In this document: positions 1 through 7,769 of the stretch, piece by piece | Numbering within the stretch: position 1 is the stretch's first letter | Layout of the letters: the number at the start of each line of letters is the position of its first letter | Source of the DNA: Pelosinus sp. IPA-1 | GTDB taxonomy: Bacteria > Bacillota > Negativicutes > DSM-13327 | Direction: 5' to 3' | NCBI RefSeq assembly: GCF_030269905.1 | Contig: NZ_BSVC01000006.1 | Location: forward strand, 1-64,000 | Length of the DNA stretch: 64,000 bases | Translations under genes and position numbers: made by a program | Notes under the pieces: generated by a model | The model's input: only the letters and a program-made list of their open reading frames with translations | Told to the model about the DNA's origin: nothing | Database searches by the model: none

Positions 1-62
1 AGGTGTGTAAGTCCAGCAATGGATTCAGCTGACTGGTACTAATAGGACGAGGGCTTGACTTA
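1..62 (+). rRNA. 23S ribosomal RNA, 3' end (partial)
   Basis: The first bases carry the conserved 3' end of bacterial 23S rRNA, with the TGGTACTAATAGG block followed by the GAGGGCTTGACTT closing-helix strand. The gene begins outside the window. The spacer 63-266 between 23S and 5S holds no tRNA that I can see. The exact 3' end is approximate. Confidence 0.93.
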
Positions 63-266
63 AGCAGCGCACCAAAAGCTTGTGAGCAATAGCGAACAAA
101 GTCTTTTGAGTAAGTCGCTTACTTCCGTGTGAAGCGTGAGCGGAACTAGGAAGTATCAAATATGTATCTTTACTTTTCAAGTAGCGGATACGTACCTAAC
201 ATGAATAGTCTTTCTTCTGTGAAGTTTTGAGGGAGCATACTCTACGAGATGTTTACCTCTTTAAAA

Positions 267-383
267 TCCGGTGACGATAGCTAAGGGGTTCCACCTGTTC
301 CCATACCGAACACAGTAGTTAAGCCCTTATACGCCGAAAGTACTTGGTTGGAAACGGCCTGGGAGGATAGGTAGTTGCCGGTT
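267..383 (+). rRNA. rrf: 5S ribosomal RNA
   Basis: A 5S gene of about 117 nt. The 5' strand TCCGGTGAC pairs with the 3' strand GTTGCCGGT to close the molecule, and the conserved internal block CCCATACCGAACACAG is at about 300-316. It follows the 23S end by about 200 nt and is followed directly by a terminator, so this is the end of a 16S-23S-5S operon. The ends are set by the closing helix and may be off by one or two bases. Confidence 0.95.
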
Positions 384-420
384 AAATAAGCCATCTGTTA
401 ATACAGATGGCTTATTTAGT
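384..420 (+). terminator. rRNA operon terminator
   Basis: A near-perfect 15-bp inverted repeat (384-398 with 403-417, loop TAAT) starts right after 5S, and its 3' arm ends in a T-rich run. This is an intrinsic terminator for the rRNA operon. Confidence 0.88.
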
Positions 421-514
421 TTATTAATAATCAATTACATAATTGGATTTTCGGAAGAATTATGTTGTCAAAAAAACGTAAAAGTATTTGTCAATTTAAT
501 CTAGGGGGAGAAAT

Positions 515-1765
515 ATTATAGAAACTTTAAAAATAAACTATCATAAGATCTTTGATTATCGTTGGACAATAGTTATGGTCATGTTGTTTGGCTCAATCAT
601 AAATTATTTGGACCGGGTGAATTTAAGTATTGCTAATACAACAATTGGAAAAGAGTTTGGTCTCGATCCAGTACAAATGGGATTGCTATTATCTGCTTTT
701 ATGTGGCCTTATGCATTAGCAAATCTGCCAGCTGGTTGGATTGTTGATAAATATGGTGCAAAAAGGATATTTATGTGGGGGATTATTGTTTGGTCTCTGG
801 CTACCATCGCTGGAGGATTTGTCCAAGGATTTATGTCAATGTATATTACAAGAATGATACTAGGAATTGCCGAGGCTCCATTTTTTATCATTGGGGGCCA
901 AGTCACACAACAGTATTTTTCTCACGAAGAAAGAGGAATGGCTTCTTCTGTTATTAATTTAGGCCCGAAGATTGCCAATGGGTTTGCACCTCCCTTATTA
1001 ACTTTTCTTTTAATTTGGATGGGTTGGAGAGGTATGTTTATTACTTTAGGTGTCACTGGATTTGCCATTTCATTTTTATGGATGAAATATTATAGAGAAG
1101 AGTATAAGGTAGAGCAGGTTGCTCAAGTAAAAAAAGGGAAAGTTAATTTTTGGGCATTATTTAATCATCCAACATCATGGTGGTTTAATATAGGTAATAT
1201 TGGAAGCTCTTATGTATTTTGGTTATACTTTACATGGTTGCCGACTTATTTAACAACTCAACGAGGTATGAGCTTAACACAAGCCGGCTGGGCAGCAGCC
1301 ATTCCCTTTATCGCAGGTGTTATTGCAGTACCAATTGGTGGCTGGATGTCCGATTATTTAATAAAAAGAGGTATGAATGTAATTCGTGCACGATTGGTTC
1401 CAACAGTGGGAGGTTGCATATTAGCGGCAGTGGCAGTAATACCAGTAAATTATATCGAGGATACCACATGGGCAATGGTTTTAATAACAATTAGCTTATT
1501 TGCCGGCGCGTTACGGGTAGGTGTCTTGTGGGCGTTAGTGGGTGATTTAACCCCTCCTGAAGCCGTGGGAACTTTTGGTGGCATTCAAAATTTCGCTAGC
1601 TTTATTGGTGCAACATTAGCCCCAATTGGTACAGGATATATATTAAAGGCGACTAATTCTTTTGATAGTGTCTTTGTTGTTAGTGGGGTACTTTGTTTTA
1701 TTGGCGCAATCAGCTATGCTCTAATAAGTAGAAAAATTACTAGTGAGGATTTATTGCCAAACTAA
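515..1765 (+). CDS. MFS transporter, anion:cation symporter (hexuronate/phthalate) type
   Basis: A major facilitator protein of about 417 residues with 12 predicted membrane segments. The signature NYLDR lies after the first segment and the charged loop (DKYGAKR) between segments 2 and 3, the pattern of the ExuT/GudP-like anion:cation symporter family, which imports organic acids such as hexuronates or glucarate. The substrate cannot be read from sequence. The first ATG is at 575, but that start would cut off half of segment 1. The frame stays open upstream to a stop at 497, the extra residues include the family-typical Y-R-W-T-I-V stretch, and a strong Shine-Dalgarno (AGGGGGAG, 503-510) sits before ATT 515 / ATA 518. 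Translation therefore probably starts at a non-canonical ATT or ATA. The gene stands alone between two terminators. Confidence 0.85.
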   Translation: MIETLKINYHKIFDYRWTIVMVMLFGSIINYLDRVNLSIANTTIGKEFGLDPVQMGLLLSAFMWPYALANLPAGWIVDKYGAKRIFMWGIIVWSLATIAGGFVQGFMSMYITRMILGIAEAPFFIIGGQVTQQYFSHEERGMASSVINLGPKIANGFAPPLLTFLLIWMGWRGMFITLGVTGFAISFLWMKYYREEYKVEQVAQVKKGKVNFWALFNHPTSWWFNIGNIGSSYVFWLYFTWLPTYLTTQRGMSLTQAGWAAAIPFIAGVIAVPIGGWMSDYLIKRGMNVIRARLVPTVGGCILAAVAVIPVNYIEDTTWAMVLITISLFAGALRVGVLWALVGDLTPPEAVGTFGGIQNFASFIGATLAPIGTGYILKATNSFDSVFVVSGVLCFIGAISYALISRKITSEDLLPN

Positions 1766-1802
1766 ATTTCTTTAAATACAATTAGGTTTTCTCTAAAATA
1801 AA

Positions 1803-1845
1803 TTCCCCCAAGATACTAAGAAATAGTACCTTGGGGGAGTTTGTT
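1803..1845 (+). terminator. terminator after MFS gene
   Basis: A 16-bp stem with G-U pairs (1803-1818 with 1824-1839) closes on an AGAAA loop and is followed by a T-rich stretch. It ends the MFS unit and, read from the other strand, lies just downstream of the small minus-strand gene. Confidence 0.8.
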
Positions 1846-1860
1846 TCTAACAACAAGCTT

Positions 1861-1989
1861 TTATTTTTTACCAATGGCCATGATGAAAAAATCAGTGTGG
1901 TATTCTGTATTGAAATTCTTTTCAAAAAGTTGTACTGCTTTCAGCTGTTCTTCCGTTAAATTTGCAAAATCTATATGGTTGTGACCCAT
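1861..1989 (-). CDS. small hypothetical protein, 42 residues
   Basis: A complete short gene on the minus strand, starting ATG at 1989 with AAAGGAG about nine bases upstream. The 42-residue product begins MGHNHIDFANLTEEQ, is acidic and aromatic in the middle, and ends in Gly-Lys-Lys. No signal peptide or membrane segment is visible and I do not recognise the family. The good ribosome site, the downstream hairpin and the sensible composition support it as real. It stands alone between the MFS gene and the aldolase. Confidence 0.6.
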   Translation of the reverse strand: MGHNHIDFANLTEEQLKAVQLFEKNFNTEYHTDFFIMAIGKK

Positions 1990-2123
1990 AGTAACAATCT
2001 CCTTTTTAGATAGTATTTTATGTTGTTACTATGTTTTCCGAATTATATGATTGCTATTCCTATAAGAGAAAAGAAAGAAATTAGCTATATGGAGGTACGG
2101 AAAATACTAGGAAGGAACACTAA

Positions 2124-2153
2124 AAAAAGCTGAGACGATAGTCTCAGCTTTTT
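2124..2153 (-). terminator. fba terminator
   Basis: A 13-bp stem (2124-2136 with 2141-2153, loop GATA) flanked by A and T runs, six bases past the stop of the aldolase gene on the minus strand. Confidence 0.88.
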
Positions 2154-2158
2154 AAGAA

Positions 2159-3088
2159 TTATAGTTTATTGCTACAATTTAATACGTTTTTCATTTTATG
2201 TTTAACCATATTTTTGATGGCTTCACGAGCAGGTTTTAAGTATTGACGAGGATCAAAATCGCCAGGATGATTAATAAAATACTCACGAATAGAGGCTGTC
2301 ATTGCCAATCTCAAATCCGTATCAATATTAATTTTACATACACCAAATTTACCAGCGCGTAATAGCATATCTTCAGGCACACCTTGAGCACCAGGAATGT
2401 GCCCGCCAAATTGATTACATTTTTCTACAAACTCAGGTAGCACAGTAGATGCACCGTGTAATACTAGTGGATATCCAGGTAGTAAGTTAGAAATCTTTTC
2501 TAATCGTGCATAGTCAAGGCTGGGTTCGCCTTTGAACTTATAAGCACCATGGCTAGTGCCAATCGCAATAGCCAGTGAGTCACAGCCAGTTCGTTGAACG
2601 AACTCTGCTGCTTGGTCTGGATCGGTATATGTAGCATCTTTAGCAGCAACCTTAACGGCATCTTCCACACCGGCAAGTTTTCCGAGTTCTGCTTCGACAA
2701 CAACACCATGAGCATGAGCATATTCTACTACCTTTTTGGTTAAGGCAATGTTTTCTTCAAAACTATGCTTTGAACCGTCTATCATGACAGAAGTAAAACC
2801 TCCATCAATACAAGACTTACATATTTCAAAGTCATCACCATGGTCAAGGTGCAAGGCAATTGGCAAGCCAGTGTCTTCCACTGCTGCTTCTACTAACTTT
2901 GTAAGATATATATGCTTAGCATACTTACGTGCCCCTGCGGATACTTGTAAGATAAGTGGAGACTGTTCTTCTTTGGCAGCATCAACAATACCTTGAATGA
3001 TTTCCATGTTATTAACATTGAACGCTCCAACGGCATACTGACCTTCATAAGCTTTTTTAAACATTTCTTTTGTTGTAACTAATGACAA
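2159..3088 (-). CDS. fba: class II fructose-bisphosphate aldolase
   Basis: This cytosolic zinc aldolase cleaves fructose 1,6-bisphosphate to dihydroxyacetone phosphate and glyceraldehyde 3-phosphate in glycolysis and runs the reverse step in gluconeogenesis. The 309-residue product has the TIM-barrel family landmarks: AFNVNN near residue 22, HLDHGD at 80-85 (catalytic Asp82, metal His83), the EAELG metal segment near 132, GTSHGAYK and LVLHGAS carrying later metal and phosphate ligands, and INIDTDLR. The start is TTG at 3088, preceded at five bases by GGAGGGG. No ATG nearby has a comparable site. The gene is monocistronic with its own terminator. Confidence 0.96.
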   Translation of the reverse strand: MSLVTTKEMFKKAYEGQYAVGAFNVNNMEIIQGIVDAAKEEQSPLILQVSAGARKYAKHIYLTKLVEAAVEDTGLPIALHLDHGDDFEICKSCIDGGFTSVMIDGSKHSFEENIALTKKVVEYAHAHGVVVEAELGKLAGVEDAVKVAAKDATYTDPDQAAEFVQRTGCDSLAIAIGTSHGAYKFKGEPSLDYARLEKISNLLPGYPLVLHGASTVLPEFVEKCNQFGGHIPGAQGVPEDMLLRAGKFGVCKINIDTDLRLAMTASIREYFINHPGDFDPRQYLKPAREAIKNMVKHKMKNVLNCSNKL

Positions 3089-3214
3089 GATAGCCCCTCC
3101 TAAATAGTTTAATTGTTATGTTATTAATGATACCATATTTTAGCAGACTTGTGTATAAGAAAACAGGGTAAAAAATCATAAAAAAATTGTTTTTTATATT
3201 TTTTTTAGAATATT

Positions 3215-4099
3215 CTATATTTTATTCGCTGAAAGGATATTAATTACTTTTATAATATCAGTTGGTAAAGGACTAGAAACCTCAATAGTTTTCCCTGAGT
3301 TAGGATGGGTAAACGATAAACTCGAAGCATGGAGGGCTTGGCGGCTAATTAAATCTCTAGAACCTCCGTAAAGATCATCTCCTAAGATTGGGTGACCGAT
3401 ATGCGATAAATGTACTCTGATCTGATGAGTACGCCCAGTTAAAAGTGTCAATTCAATCAAGCTGGCATTCTTTAAATCTTTAAGCACTTTATAGCAGGTA
3501 GTAGCTTGTTGTCCCTCGTTAGAAACTATACGTTGAATGATACTATTAGGGTGTCTTGCAATTGGTGCATCTATTGTGCCTATTGCAGGTTGTAACGCAC
3601 CTGTTATTAGTGCTACATATTGTCTGTTAATGTTTTTCACTCCGTTAACAGAAAGTAGATGCTGAATATGAGGTAATTTTGCAATTACTAGCAGACCTGA
3701 AGTATTACGATCTAAGCGGTGGACCGGATGAAATTTAAAAGGTAGATTTTTTTGTTGAAAGTAATACATAACCGCATTTCCAACGGTTTCTAAACGTTCA
3801 GAGGTAGTTGGGTGGACTAACATACCTGGTGGCTTGTCTATAATGAGTAAGGTATCATCTTCATAAACTATTTGAAGCGGTATTTTCGTTGGTATGATAT
3901 CACACGGCTGAACCCAATTTATAGTAATGGTATCACCGGGTGCAATAGAATTAGTTATAGAAATTTTCTTCCCATTTACAAGTATGGCACCTGAAAATTT
4001 AATCTTCCGCCAGACGGTAAGAGAAAGGCCAACATGGGATCGCAAAAAGTCTTTAATTGGCATAGGATTGACTGTTTTTGGTACTACGAGATCTAACAT
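3215..4099 (-). CDS. RluA-family 23S rRNA pseudouridine synthase
   Basis: This enzyme isomerises specific uridines in RNA to pseudouridine. The 294-residue protein has an S4-like RNA-binding N-terminus (about 14-60), then the RluA catalytic domain with YEDDTLLIIDKP near 79-90, the signature HRLDRNTSGL at 127-136 (catalytic Asp130) and RTHQIRVH near 222. Its layout matches RluD-type enzymes, but the target uridines cannot be read from sequence. The start ATG at 4099 follows AAGGAG. It is not tightly coupled to a neighbour: the aldolase lies about 125 bp downstream and a large hairpin lies upstream. Confidence 0.93.
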   Translation of the reverse strand: MLDLVVPKTVNPMPIKDFLRSHVGLSLTVWRKIKFSGAILVNGKKISITNSIAPGDTITINWVQPCDIIPTKIPLQIVYEDDTLLIIDKPPGMLVHPTTSERLETVGNAVMYYFQQKNLPFKFHPVHRLDRNTSGLLVIAKLPHIQHLLSVNGVKNINRQYVALITGALQPAIGTIDAPIARHPNSIIQRIVSNEGQQATTCYKVLKDLKNASLIELTLLTGRTHQIRVHLSHIGHPILGDDLYGGSRDLISRQALHASSLSFTHPNSGKTIEVSSPLPTDIIKVINILSANKI

Positions 4100-4205
4100 A
4101 GGTACTCCTTTTAGGTATAAAATAATACCTAATCTAGTATTTACATTAACATAAAGTTTTATCTATTCGATTTCGCCATGTGTGGTATTAATTCCTTTTA
4201 ATAAT

Positions 4206-4294
4206 AAAAACACAAAGACAGTATGCTGCTAGCATACCAAGGAACACAAATAAATGATCTGATTTATTTGTGTTCTTTGTGTCTTTGTGTTTTT
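4206..4294. terminator. compound inverted repeat, likely terminator of the 4319-4786 gene
   Basis: A 15-bp outer stem (4206-4220 with 4280-4294) encloses a 7-bp hairpin (4221-4227 with 4231-4237) and a perfect 14-bp hairpin (4242-4255 with 4262-4275). As RNA it folds into a three-way junction, and as DNA it could extrude a cruciform. On the minus strand it lies just past the 4319-4786 stop and has T runs, so termination is its likely role. It is unusually elaborate for that. Confidence 0.7.
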
Positions 4295-4318
4295 TAGAAG
4301 GGTAGCAATTTTAAAATA

Positions 4319-4786
4319 TTACATTAGTTTTTGACTGATTGTAATTAGGTGGGCAATGTGCTCTCGCTCCATTGTTAATGATTCTTGAAAATAATCACTC
4401 ATAGGACTTCCACGTAAACCAAAGATATGTTCCATTCGATGGTGCCGCCGTAACAAAGCTAACAAAAGATAGATTAAAAATACGCGATGCAAACCGATCT
4501 GCCGTTCACCTAAATTGTCTTGTGCTTCACCTATCAGCATAGTATATTTTTTCATTGATGCACTCATATCCTCGTCATGCATGGAGATGAGATGAATAAC
4601 ATCCAGGTAAGCATCCCAGTGATTTATTGATATATCATCAAGACTATCCCGTGTAGTGTCGCTAGCATGCTCGGCTGCTTCCAAGGTAGTGTACATTAGA
4701 TCTAGTTGTTCAATGGCTTCATTATGGAGCATTCGTATATGCTCTAAATCCATCGACATAGGCTTTCTTGTCTGGGTTCTTTTCAA
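4319..4786 (-). CDS. hypothetical helical protein
   Basis: A 155-residue, mostly helical soluble protein of unrecognised family with many His, Met and acidic residues. A hydrophobic stretch near residue 110 (VFLIYLLLALL) is followed by RRHHRMEH. The frame has an earlier ATG at 4822, but a near-perfect AAGGAGG sits seven bases before TTG 4786, so TTG is the likely start. The neighbour upstream is another small cysteine- and methionine-rich gene on the same strand. The function is unknown. Confidence 0.7.
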   Translation of the reverse strand: MKRTQTRKPMSMDLEHIRMLHNEAIEQLDLMYTTLEAAEHASDTTRDSLDDISINHWDAYLDVIHLISMHDEDMSASMKKYTMLIGEAQDNLGERQIGLHRVFLIYLLLALLRRHHRMEHIFGLRGSPMSDYFQESLTMEREHIAHLITISQKLM

Positions 4787-4870
4787 AAGAGTAACCTCCT
4801 TATAAGAACGAATTTTCAACATTGTATGCTATGAATGAGGAAACGGTGAAGGTTTTACTACTTTTTCATA

Positions 4871-5200
4871 TTAGCAATGTGATTTTGGACCAATGAAACG
4901 GATCATGTTAATAGGTACCATCATGGAAAGTGGTCTCTTACGCATACAAACGTTTACAATAATGAAGTCACAACCTACATAGCAAAGCGTACCGCAAAAA
5001 GATTCCTGGCGACATATGCGGGCATCTACAGAGAAGATAACATCATCACCTAGCATGCACATGAGTCGATCTTGGAAGGAATTATCAAGACTTGGGTATG
5101 CTTTAGGAGCCATACATTCCTGGGGCATCATTTTTTTGTCCATGTAGTCACAGCATGGTTCCATTTCTTCGTGATACCAATGTGGATATTTGCCATCCAT
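4871..5200 (-). CDS. hypothetical cysteine/methionine-rich protein
   Basis: A 109-residue protein with about eleven cysteines, including a CC pair near residue 16, and many Met and aromatic residues. There is no signal peptide and no membrane segment. The start ATG at 5200 follows AAAGGAGG. The composition resembles some spore coat or surface proteins of Firmicutes, but I do not recognise the family and the coat idea is only a guess from composition. It is divergent from the membrane protein at 5387. Confidence 0.65.
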   Translation of the reverse strand: MDGKYPHWYHEEMEPCCDYMDKKMMPQECMAPKAYPSLDNSFQDRLMCMLGDDVIFSVDARICRQESFCGTLCYVGCDFIIVNVCMRKRPLSMMVPINMIRFIGPKSHC

Positions 5201-5386
5201 ATTTGATAGCCTCCTTTATTGATAGATTCTATAGTATCTGATACATCATATGAAGAACAGAAACATAATGATACTGTCAGTAAACTTTTTTTAAAAAGAT
5301 TAATATAGTTTTTTAAAAAGTATGCAGGAAAAAGCTATTTAGTTACGAATTTATAATCGTTAAGTGTTTATTATGAGGTGATTATC

Positions 5387-5638
5387 ATGGAAATAATGAA
5401 AAACAGCAATATTATTATATATGGTTTTTTTGTATGGTTATTTATTGCTCCTCGTAGAAATAGTTCACGATATGGTGAATTCTTTTTAGCCTATATGGCA
5501 GCTCTACTCTTCTGTTTAGTTGGTAGTTCAGAGATGATTATGGTGAAGCCGGTAGCATTTTTCTTTACTATCGGTGGAGTCTTTGCATTTTTTTACGTGG
5601 TGGTGCGCAAAACTATTTATATAGCAATTAAGAAATAA
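5387..5638 (+). CDS. small membrane protein
   Basis: An 83-residue protein with three hydrophobic segments (about 10-22, 34-50 and 55-75) and a basic C-terminus, hence an inner-membrane protein. ATG 5387 is six bases after GAGGTG. The GTG at 5378 overlaps that Shine-Dalgarno and is unlikely to be the start. It lies 21 bp before yajQ and may be cotranscribed. The family is not recognised. Confidence 0.7.
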   Translation: MEIMKNSNIIIYGFFVWLFIAPRRNSSRYGEFFLAYMAALLFCLVGSSEMIMVKPVAFFFTIGGVFAFFYVVVRKTIYIAIKK

Positions 5639-5659
5639 ATAAGATATGGGGGTCATTAA

Positions 5660-6154
5660 ATGGCTAAAGATTGTTCTTTTGATGTGGTTTCAGAGGTTGA
5701 TATGCAGGAAGTTGATAATGCAGTAAATCAAACAACAAAAGAGATTCAGCAAAGGTTTGATTTCCGTGGTAGTAAAGCAGCAGTTACTTTAGATGGCATA
5801 GAGATTAAGGTAGTTGCTGATGATGACTATAAGCTAAAAAATGTGGTAGATATTTTACAAGCAAAAGTGATTAAACGAGGAATTTCGTTAAAAAATTTAG
5901 ATTATGGAAAAGTTGAGTCTGGTTTTAGTGGTACAGCACGCCAGATTATTAAAATAAAAAAGGGCATTGATAAAGATAATGCTAAAGATGTAATTTCTTC
6001 CATTAAAAATAGCAAATTAAAAGTGCAAGCACAGCTTATGGACGATCAAGTACGGGTATCAGGTAAAAACAAAGATGATTTACAAAATGCCATCGCTCAT
6101 TTAAAACAAGGTGATTTTAAAATTGATTTACAGTTTGTAAACTTTCGTTCATAA
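5660..6154 (+). CDS. yajQ: YajQ/DUF520 family nucleotide-binding protein
   Basis: A full-length 164-residue YajQ protein: N-terminal SFDVVSEVD, the conserved FDFRGSKA near 34-41, and the C-terminal [15 protein letters not shown] and DLQFVNFR. The family folds as two ferredoxin-like halves, and some members bind nucleotides or cyclic di-GMP. Its cellular role in Firmicutes is unsettled. The start ATG follows GGGGGT. It ends in a bidirectional terminator shared with uraA. A GGDEF protein is encoded elsewhere in the window, but no direct link can be inferred. Confidence 0.95.
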   Translation: MAKDCSFDVVSEVDMQEVDNAVNQTTKEIQQRFDFRGSKAAVTLDGIEIKVVADDDYKLKNVVDILQAKVIKRGISLKNLDYGKVESGFSGTARQIIKIKKGIDKDNAKDVISSIKNSKLKVQAQLMDDQVRVSGKNKDDLQNAIAHLKQGDFKIDLQFVNFRS

Positions 6155-6156
6155 AA

Positions 6157-6192
6157 AGAAAAAACTTCCGCAAAAACGGAAGTTTTTTCTTT
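6157..6192. terminator. bidirectional terminator, yajQ/uraA
   Basis: A 14-bp perfect stem (6157-6170 with 6177-6190) with A and T flanks lies between the convergent yajQ and uraA stops. It can serve both strands. Confidence 0.9.
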
Positions 6193-6203
6193 ATGAATTT
6201 TAT

Positions 6204-7457
6204 TTAGATTTTATCATTTGTTAATCCTAACAAATCTAGAACTTTAAGGCTTAGGCTAAGTAAGATAGAAACGATAGTGGCTAAGGCCATGCCTTTCATG
6301 GTTACCGTACCGATAGTAATACTAGCGCCACTGATACCAAGAATTAGTACAACGGAAGTCAGGATAAGATTACGAGCACGACTATAATCTACTTTAGATT
6401 CTACTAAGATTCGTATGCCGGATGCGGCAATAACACCAAATAACAATAGGGAAACGCCGCCCATGACAGGTACGGGAATACTTTGGATGGCGGCTGCTAA
6501 TTTACCTATGAAAGAAAGGATGATGGCTAATATAGCGGCACCGCCGATTACTTGTACGCTATACACTTTAGTAATTGCCATTACACCAATATTTTCACCA
6601 TAGGTAGTGTTTGGAGTGGATCCGAAGAATCCCGAAATTATAGTGGAAAGGCCATTTCCGAGTAAAGAACGGTGTAGCCCGGGAGTCTTCGTCAAATCAC
6701 GACCGACAATATTTCCCGTTACGACGAGATGACCAATGTGTTCGGCGATTACGACGAGGGAAGCGGGTAAAATAATAGCAATCGCACTAAAATTAAACTC
6801 AGGGGTATAAAAAGTAGGAACGGCAAACCATGGAGCGGATGCTACGTTGCTTAAATCTACTAATCCAAGTAAAAATGCTACTAAATAGCCACTGAGAACA
6901 CCAATCAGAATGGGTATAATCGCCAAAAATCCGCGAAACATAACAGAACCTAATATTGTAATTGCTAGTGTAAAGAGGGAAACAATAATAGTATTCATAT
7001 CTAAGGTCTTGGCAGTCAGACCTGCCATATCAGCAGCAACTGGGGCTAATTCTAGACCAATTACAGCTACAATGGCACCCATAGCTGCTGGGGGGAAGAC
7101 AGTATCTATCCACTTTGTACCGATTGCACCGATTAAAAGAGATACTAGGGAGAAGACAACTCCTGCTACGATAAAACCTCCTAGTGCAGCATTATAGCCA
7201 TATTGAGGTAAAACGATAAAAACAGGCGAAAGAAATGCGAAGCTAGACCCTAAATAAGCAGGAATTTTGCCCTTACAGATAAAAAGATATAAAAGAGTAC
7301 CAATGCCATTAAATAATAAGATTGTCGCGGGGTTAACTTTAAACAATATTGGAACAAGTACTGTAGCCCCGAACATGGCAAATAAGTGTTGTAGGCTGAG
7401 AGGAAATAATTGTAAAATTGGTAATTTGTCTTCAACTTGAATGATACGTGTATTCAT
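6204..7457 (-). CDS. uraA: uracil permease, NCS2 family
   Basis: A 417-residue inner-membrane transporter of the nucleobase:cation symporter-2 family with about 14 membrane segments, importing uracil for pyrimidine salvage. Diagnostic features are QHLFAMFGATVLVP near residue 22, the VIAEHIGH motif in segment 8 (its Glu binds the base in UraA), and STPNTTYGENIG. The PyrR attenuator in its leader makes uracil the likely substrate rather than xanthine or urate. The start ATG at 7457 follows AAGGAGG. Confidence 0.95.
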   Translation of the reverse strand: MNTRIIQVEDKLPILQLFPLSLQHLFAMFGATVLVPILFKVNPATILLFNGIGTLLYLFICKGKIPAYLGSSFAFLSPVFIVLPQYGYNAALGGFIVAGVVFSLVSLLIGAIGTKWIDTVFPPAAMGAIVAVIGLELAPVAADMAGLTAKTLDMNTIIVSLFTLAITILGSVMFRGFLAIIPILIGVLSGYLVAFLLGLVDLSNVASAPWFAVPTFYTPEFNFSAIAIILPASLVVIAEHIGHLVVTGNIVGRDLTKTPGLHRSLLGNGLSTIISGFFGSTPNTTYGENIGVMAITKVYSVQVIGGAAILAIILSFIGKLAAAIQSIPVPVMGGVSLLLFGVIAASGIRILVESKVDYSRARNLILTSVVLILGISGASITIGTVTMKGMALATIVSILLSLSLKVLDLLGLTNDKI

Positions 7458-7489
7458 AGATTGCCTCCTTAATTACTACCTTGGCACAC

Positions 7490-7627
7490 AATAAAAAAAC
7501 TCTTACCAGAGTAAGAGTTTAAAGGTCATAATAGATAAAGCTGTTTTGCAGCTACATCATTGTGTACCTTATTAGCCTCTCTGGACTAACTTAAAGGTTA
7601 TTTTATTAAAATGTAACATAAATTATA
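7490..7627 (-). promoter_or_regulatory. PyrR-responsive attenuator in the uraA leader
   Basis: Read on the minus strand, the leader holds AGTCCAGAGAGGCT (7574-7587), the core of the PyrR-binding anti-antiterminator of pyrimidine genes in Firmicutes. Further down comes a terminator hairpin, a perfect 10-bp stem (7497-7506 with 7511-7520) followed by seven T residues (7493-7499). Start distance and order fit the known mechanism: with UMP/UTP, PyrR binds the leader and termination results. A TATAAT lies on the minus strand at 7622-7627 as a possible -10. The rest of the 312-bp gap up to 7769 shows no further gene. Confidence 0.88.
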
Positions 7628-7769
7628 CTATTTGTCCATTATTTTTATAAAAAACTGGGCAGATAACAAGTATTAGTTTAAAATGGATGGTAGGTTAAAG
7701 AATCAATTAAAGATATTCGTAGAAAACTTCGATATAGTGGATGTAATTGAAAGGTGGAAATAAATAGAG

